From assembly GCA_009760855.2 (NCBI GenBank), contig WPIO01000002.1, positions 6,893,001 to 6,957,000 on the forward strand: a stretch of DNA of 64,000 nt, in the 5' to 3' direction. Position numbers and translations under genes: made by a program. Source of the DNA: Cristatella mucedo (lineage: Eukaryota > Bryozoa > Phylactolaemata > Cristatellidae). The notes beneath the pieces are model-generated. The model was not told the DNA's origin and made no database searches. It saw only the letters and a program-made list of their open reading frames with translations. Shown in pieces: positions 57,719 to 64,000 of this stretch (the first letter of the stretch is position 1; each line of letters begins with the position of its first letter).

Positions 57719-58957
57719 ATGGCCGCGAGCGGAACGGCAGACACGGTCGCGTCGCCGAGGCACGCAGCCGCCGTCGACTCGGCCGAGAACGAAGCCGACG
57801 GCCACGACAGTCAGAAGAAGAAGAGCGCCTTTCAGATAACCAGCGTCATCGTGAAGAAGTACTCCGAGGAGGACAATCAGCGCCATCCGAGGAGCATGGA
57901 CGACCTGGATATGGACGGGGACCGCAACGACCACAGCGTGTACTCGACCGAGCCGGGCTACGAATCGTTTGACAACGGCCTACCGCAGCAGCTGCCGCCG
58001 CCGCCGCACGATCAGTCCTCCGCCGGCGGCACCACGCCGTTTCACCACGCCGCCGCGCTATCGTCGACGGCCGTCATCAGAAGCTTCAGCCACGCACTCG
58101 ATCCTAAGGGCTCGCGCTTCGTCGTCGTCAAAGTGGAGAGCAAGGACCCGTACGCACGCGGCCGCTGGAAGTGCATGGACTACCAGGACGAGTCGGACAG
58201 GGGGGACATGAGCATAGTCGTCAGGAGCGCCGACTCGTCGGGATCGAGCCGCGCGAGCTCGGTCAACTACCAGCACGGCGTCGACGATGCGGTGAGGAAC
58301 CCGCTGCTGCACAACATACCCGAGGGCAGCGCGACGCCGCCGGCTGCACCTGCTGCAGCAGGGAAGCTGCCGCCTGTCGCCGAGCAGCATCAGGCACCGC
58401 AAGCCGGCGCGACCGCTGTGCCCAGTGGCGACGGTGGCGCTGGCACTGGTGGCGGTGCGGCGCACCAACACCACCACGGCCACGCCGGTGGCAGCGTCAA
58501 TCCCGACCTAATGCTCAAGACGGCTTTCACCGGCTACCCGCCGGGTACCGCGATGCTGCCATCAGCAGCTTTGCTGCTAGCCCCAGCTGCAACTGCCGCA
58601 ATGCAACCTCACACAGTGGCCGAGCGAAACCATGGCAACCTGCCCAGTGGTCAGCCGAAGCCGGCACCACCAGGTGCTGCCACAGCTGCTGCTGGCCCTT
58701 CACTATTCTCGAGTGCTGTGGCGAATGCGAGGACACCCACCGAAGGCCTGGTCAGTCTAGCTGCGGGAGCGGGCGCGCAGCCACTGCACGAGGTGTATCC
58801 CATCACTGCAGCAGCAATTGCAGCTGCGGTGGCAGGGTCGGTGCCTGCGATGGACGCAGAATTAGTCGTGCCCGACGGAAGGCCTTCGCCGAGCCTTCCG
58901 ACGGGAGTATCGCTTCCAGCGCTGCTGCTGCAGCAACAGCAGCAGCAGATCGTACAG
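57719..58957 (+). CDS. bun: TSC22-domain protein, long-isoform first coding exon
   Basis: 413 codons from the first in-frame ATG after a TGA at 57,626, to a consensus donor CAG|GTAGGA at 58,957/58,958 (phase 0). Two blocks mark long TSC22D/bunched isoforms: KKKSAFQITSVIVKKY at residues 33-48 and SRFVVVKVESKDPYARGRWK, then CMDY, at residues 132-155. Between and after them the chain is low-complexity: Pro-, Ala-, Gly- and His-rich, ending in six glutamines. The TSC box (leucine-zipper-like dimerisation domain) is encoded by later exons in this family and must lie beyond the window. In Drosophila, BunA promotes growth and its motif 2 binds Madm; vertebrate long TSC22D forms bind NRBP1. High GC and codon choice differ sharply from the flanks. 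Reading on past the donor gives 18 unrelated residues and a stop. Confidence 0.93.
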
Positions 58958-61806
58958 GTAGGAGGCCCACGTAGTTACTGCTGTCTCACTAAAGCGCTGG
59001 GCACCAGTGTTTAGCAGCAGCCATATTTCACGGCCGGAAAGTGAATTTGGGGAGGTCAGTGAGGCGCTCTTGTCTTATGCTTGATCCATCCAGCTGCTGC
59101 TGCTGCGTCTAGTCGAAGCTGCCAGCTACCATGGCGGTCTAGGGGACGCTGTGTGAGAGGCAGTCCCTGCTGTGCTAAGCTGGCTTGCAGATAATTTTGC
59201 TACTGCAGCCAGACGCTCTCTGGTGCTCGTGCCTCTGGAATGCCGATTGGCTGGCTTTTTATCATGGCCGATTGCAATGAGCTGCCTGCTGCAACGCTGC
59301 AGCCAGCACATGCTGCTGTAGCTGAGCTGGGCTACTGCTTGAGACCTGCAAGCCATTGTGCCCACCCCCTCTAGGATGGGCCCCTCTGAGCCCACTGGCC
59401 GGATCTTGGGGCACTAGCAGCACCTGCTGCTGCTTGGCTAACCCTGCCAATGGCCGGACCTTGACAGCTTTGCATCAATCATGGTCGATCGCAATCAAGC
59501 ATTCCAGTCTGTCACTGCTGGATTTTCTCCCTGGTTTATTGGCTTGGCCCTGTTGCCTGTGCATCAAATGTGTCGTGTCTGCAGCCAAACTGCTTGCTGT
59601 GCAGCACCAGGCAAAGGTGATCCCAACTTGGTCGCCGGCTGGTGACTCCATGACCGGCATATTGTGTCAGCCATGCCCCTGGTCTTAGCCCAGCTTTGAG
59701 GTGCCAGAGCCTCACGAAGATCGAGGGTCTCTGATTCAAGTCGCGAAGCTAGCAATACTTTGTAGCCCTCTTGCAAGATGGAGCAGTGGCCACTAAGGCT
59801 CTCCTACCTCTGTAAATGAGGCTATTGAATCGTCCAACCTTCACCCACTTCACTCCTCCCTCCCAGCTTACCTTCTGGCCATATCCCCAACTTGTTACTT
59901 GCTCTGTGGCTCTTCGGTGGTGCCCTCACCCCCAGGTTGCAACCTGCCAGTGGTGTGAACTCCCCTCCCTGGGCACTGAGACCAGGCCGTGTGCCATTTC
60001 GAGCATCCAGGGTCGTTGCTTGAGCGGCCTCCTCAGATAGGGGAGGAGAGTGGCCTTCCAGCTGAACTGGTAGTTTGCTTTCAAATATAGACAAGGAAGT
60101 GCTGGCCCTCTTAGTTTCTGATTTAACTTCTTAATGGCAGTGGCTGTACACATATTTAATTTACTCAACTGGCTTGAATATGCCAGTCCAACGGCAGTGG
60201 TCTGACATTGGTAGTGTGCTGGCACCGTTGAGTGGGTTGCTGTAGACAGTGACACGTTGTAATGCATTAAACCACTTGCCCCCCTCACACACATATTGAT
60301 TAGTCTTGTGTTGCTTATACTGTTTGCTCTCTGACAATAGCTTGCATGTTGCTGTCGTGTAATAGGTGCAAATGCGATAGTGGATTTAACTGAGCTTGCT
60401 TTTATGTGACGTTCCAGTTGTTTTAATAGTGCTGACAATCGGGGTATGTACCTTCATGGTGGGTCCCTCTAAATGTAAACGTAGCTAAACGGATCTACGG
60501 TTATATGTTGCTGTAAAACCCCGTTATGGGATAGTCGTGGAGCTGGAGGGAACAGTGTGCCTCTGCACTGTCGTCCTCGAGAGATTGGCACGAACAGTCT
60601 CGCAGTCCAGAGGCTATATGTCATGGCAAGTCTGCCAGTGTAAAGCAGCTGCTGTGCTTGTGTGGGCATATTGGTGAGTGTGGGCGGTTTGTGTTTCCCT
60701 CTAGAGAGGTCTCCCACATCCCTGGCTTAGTTTTTATAGTTCTTGCTGGTAAAACACGGTAGCTTCCCTGCCGTCTGGTCATCTGTGGCTGGTGCTAGCT
60801 GTAAGCCAGGCACATTGTGTACAAGATTTGCACATCGTTCGAACTGTTCTTGCTGCATTCATCAGTAATGACTGAGTGCTTTGAGTGAGCTAGGGCAGGT
60901 CAGGCACTGCTTGACTGACCGTCTACCTCTCAGCTCCTTATCATTGTTCACAGCCAGGAAATCAAGCACGTTGTTTTGAGTAGCCACTGCTGGGCAGCTA
61001 GTGTAAGTGCACATAAGTTAACCTGGATATGCTGCAACCGAACCTACAGACCTTTGCAATTCTTGGAAAATACGTCCATCCGGGCACCCTAGCATTTATG
61101 GCAGCAGTGCATAGGGTCTTCCGCAGTCATGCATTGGATGCATTGGTAAGATTCTATCGGTATGTCAATCCGAACCCTTCAACTCTTATGTCAGAGGCAT
61201 GCTGGTGCAAGCAACATTGTCCTAGTTCAAGCTGTGTAACCCTCCAGTATTGTGCTCTTAGATACCCTATGATTGGCCCCTTCCATTCCCTCTCCCGTGG
61301 ATGTGATTAATTTTCAGAATAGCTGCACCTTGACGTTGACTAAGCATAACCGAAAGTTCCTCAAATTGTGAAGTCACAGCATACAGCTTATTTCCACTCC
61401 CAGACAGCTCAACAACCCGAGTGTAGATGGATGCACTTTCTTCTGAGTGTACCCAATTTACCTGAAGCAACTGAGTGTCCTATGCCTTGTAAAAAGAGTT
61501 TCCTGATTCTGGCTGTGTTGTGGTACTGGCATTCTGTGTACTACAAGTCCTTAGACAGGCCTAGCTAATACAGCCTATTGCCAGCAGATAGGACAACAGC
61601 TGCATCAAGATACTGCTCCTGTCGGCATTGAGTACTTGCCGGTTGTGACTAAGTGAGAATTACGGATGCTTGCAAATCACCTACTTTCCTTACCACTATC
61701 CTGTTCATTTGAGATTGTTAGCTAATGATTGGAAATTGGTTTGGGGATAGTTGGGATCCTGGGTCTTAGCCTTAGTAAATGTGCTCACTCTTCACGTTTT
61801 GCAGTA

Positions 61807-61896
61807 GACTATCCTTTATTGACTACTGCAAGAGGTGTTGATAGCCGTGAAGGGGCTTCTGCTGCTATATAAATGAGGCTTTTTAATCAGCTAAAA
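61807..61896 (+). mobile_element. SINE-A 3' fragment
   Basis: ATCCTTTATTGACTACTGCA, GATAGCCGTGAAGGGGCTTC, then TTTTTAATCAGCTAAA. It is 5'-truncated, lacking boxes A and B. Confidence 0.85.
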
Positions 61897-61923
61897 GCAT
61901 TGGAGCCCTGGGGCGGTTTGGAG

Positions 61924-62112
<189 letters not shown>

Positions 62113-63304
62113 TTTCGCTCAGCAAAAAAACAAAGTTGCAAACATGTCAGCATTTCTTTGGAAGGCAGTCGAGGAAGTAAGCAGAGAAGGCTAAGCTGTG
62201 TATGGTGGTTGGAAAGGAACTTGCATTTGTTGAGCCCCTTATCGAGACCCAACAGCGCCAAGGTTGTGCTGTTATCACTCGCACTGGCAGACTTGGCAAT
62301 GGCCTGCAGAGGGCAGTGTAAAACATGTGGTGACAGCCTCGGAGTCGGAGGTGCCGGTCAAGATGCTTTGGTGAGCCTTTCCACAAGGGTAGACTTGCTG
62401 GCTAGCAGTAATCAGCCGGAGAAGCACTGGCATAAGCCGGTGGCATGGCTGCCGGTTACCGGCCAGAACCAGCCGATATCAGTGGAACTCCCGATGAGGT
62501 CAGGCTGACTTCTGCATCTATCCCGGTGAGTCCAGTGAGCTTCAAGTAGGAAGTTGCAGCAATGGCTGATGCACTGGCATGGTCGAAGTATGGAACCATG
62601 CTGTAGCTAGCCAAAATGTTTGAACAGCTGCTACTGTCGTTTTAAAAAAATTGGTGCCCGAGTTGGTGGCAGGTGACAACATAAAAATATTTTATAAAAA
62701 AAATGTTCAGCCTAGTACTTGCAAATTCAAAGCATCTGTTGCCAATGGTCTTAAAAGCATTGTAAAGAGCAGCTAATCTGTCGTCGTGAGAGTATCTAAA
62801 GGTATTAGGAGGTTATATTTCGCTGTAGCAGTTCAGCTAGGTATGAAAGCTAAAAGAGTTGTTCATTGCTTTCTAACCATCCATTTGAGCAAGTTGCTGT
62901 GCTGATGTGACATGGTGTTAGATGTTACTGTTCATAATCGGCGCTGTTCTGATGTGACATGAATTAAGTGTCCATAATCATCTAAATATTATCAACAGTG
63001 AACCTTCAAGGTTGTATGCCATCTGGAGCCACTTATCATCTAGCAATTGTTATCTATTTGAGTATGCCGGCCTCCTAGTTGGAAGCCATTAACTGCAGGC
63101 TGTGTGGTAGTAGTTTTGAATCGCGTGTTATGGCAGCTAAGACTGCAATGTTGAAGTAAGGTTGACGACAGACTCGTAGCTGGATTTGTCGGAGTGCTGT
63201 ACACAAATTGCATGTCCTTAGTAAGTTTGATAATGATATGTGAAGCCAGGTTCACCCATTTTGGCAGATGACTCTGATGATGGGCTGTGTGCATTTAGGT
63301 ATGG
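62113..63304. other. Intron, no feature seen
   Basis: No recognised repeat, exon or RNA gene. Confidence 0.4.
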
Positions 63305-63493
63305 TGAGCCATAATGGCTCACTGGCTCACTAGGTAAGGCGGTTGCTTTTCACGACCTCGGCCCCAAGGTCGTGGACTCGAATCCTGCGGTGGGCGACTC
63401 TTAATTGCTACTGCAAGCAGTGGTGATAGCCGCAAAGGCTCTTCTGTCGCTATACAAAAAGAGGCTGTAAATCAGCTTGTATTTTTTTTTAGG
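63305..63493 (+). mobile_element. SINE-A, full length
   Basis: GAGCCATAATGGCTCACTGG, CTCACTAGGTAAGGCGG, box B GACTCGAATCC, GCTACTGCAAGCAGTGG, CGCAAAGGCTCTTCTGTCGC and a poly-T tail. The head carries a short duplication (GGCTCACT twice). Confidence 0.94.
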
Positions 63494-64000
63494 TGTTGCT
63501 AACATCACCTAGTTTTATTCTTACCTTCAGGCTGTTTCGGTCTGGTGCTTGCTTTCTTCTCTAGTGCTACAAGTTGGCTGCTCGGGTTCTTCTATGGTGC
63601 ACTTTTGTTAGGCATTGTCTGCACTGTTTTGGGTTGGCAATAGTCTGTATAGAAGTGATGCACTAACTCTACATTCATTAAGTCAGGATGGGTCACAGCA
63701 GTTTAGTTTCCATTACGGTTGTGAACACCTCCGTTTGGGTGTTTTGAATTAAAGCTGTCTAACTCACTGTGTATAGGGCTGTGAGCATTTTACTTATGGC
63801 CCATTCTACACTTAAGCCAGCTGATCAGACAGCCTGGCTAATACTAGCCTTGGTTTTGCTGAATTGCCATTAATTACCGTGGATGGTGGGCCATGAGCTA
63901 GTCAGTTGAAGTGAGCATGAAGCTGGTCTACCAGGGAACTAAAACAAACTTTGTAAGCTAGTCTAGGAATCTAGTGGGATATCTCGATTAACAGGCGATA

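Noticed and set aside
57969-58483. Shadow frames of 80 and 141 codons over the bunched exon
   Set aside because: Explained by high GC and low stop frequency; the third frame carries recognisable conserved motifs.

Overview
This is a repeat-dense, AT-rich nuclear window from an animal with a large genome. No operons, rRNA genes, tRNA genes or CRISPR arrays are seen. The one gene I can name is the long-isoform first coding exon of a TSC22-domain (bunched/TSC22D) gene at 57,719-58,957 (+). Its second conserved block reads RGRWKCMDY, which from memory is closer to the insect form than to the vertebrate form, so an arthropod with a big genome (a tick, mite or spider, for example) is my best guess. 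That placement is an inference and not proven.

The main discovery is a chain of short exons on the minus strand, none of them obvious as a long ORF. Each has an AG acceptor, a GT donor and an open frame. Their splice phases match from 44.3 kb down to 10.5 or 8.4 kb: 44,326-44,369; 36,297-36,440; 32,224-32,427; 31,938-32,159; 28,059-28,310; 26,756-26,843; 22,900-23,067; 21,875-21,958; 21,553-21,675; 17,865-17,914; 17,303-17,464; 12,300-12,510; then either 10,703-10,866 plus 10,537-10,605, or 8,364-8,653. Both 3' ends have a downstream AATAAA. The predicted protein has a helical charged N-terminal part, an acidic then Ser/Lys/Arg-rich disordered middle, and two alternative C-termini. I do not recognise the family. 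Some splice sites were chosen to fit the phase, so this is a model to test with RNA.

Region by region: 1-8 kb holds LINE and SINE remnants and a TG-rich tract. From 8 to 36 kb are the minus-strand exons separated by introns filled with L2-like LINEs, a second LINE family (called LINE-B here), two tRNA-derived SINE families (SINE-A and SINE-B), and CT and TA arrays. From 36 to 46 kb are nested SINEs, a long hairpin, a 137-bp tandem duplication, and a decayed copy of an invertebrate repeat-borne ORF. From 47.1 to about 50.1 kb is a degenerate satellite with a monomer of about 167 bp. From 51 to 56 kb are more SINE and LINE remnants and a second copy of the repeat-borne ORF. From 56.8 to 57.7 kb is a CpG-rich putative promoter, followed by the bunched exon and the first 5 kb of its intron, with a 187-bp CT array and two SINEs.

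The mobile elements appear linked: SINE-B ends in a sequence homologous to the L2-like 3' tail, which suggests that the L2-like LINE mobilises it.
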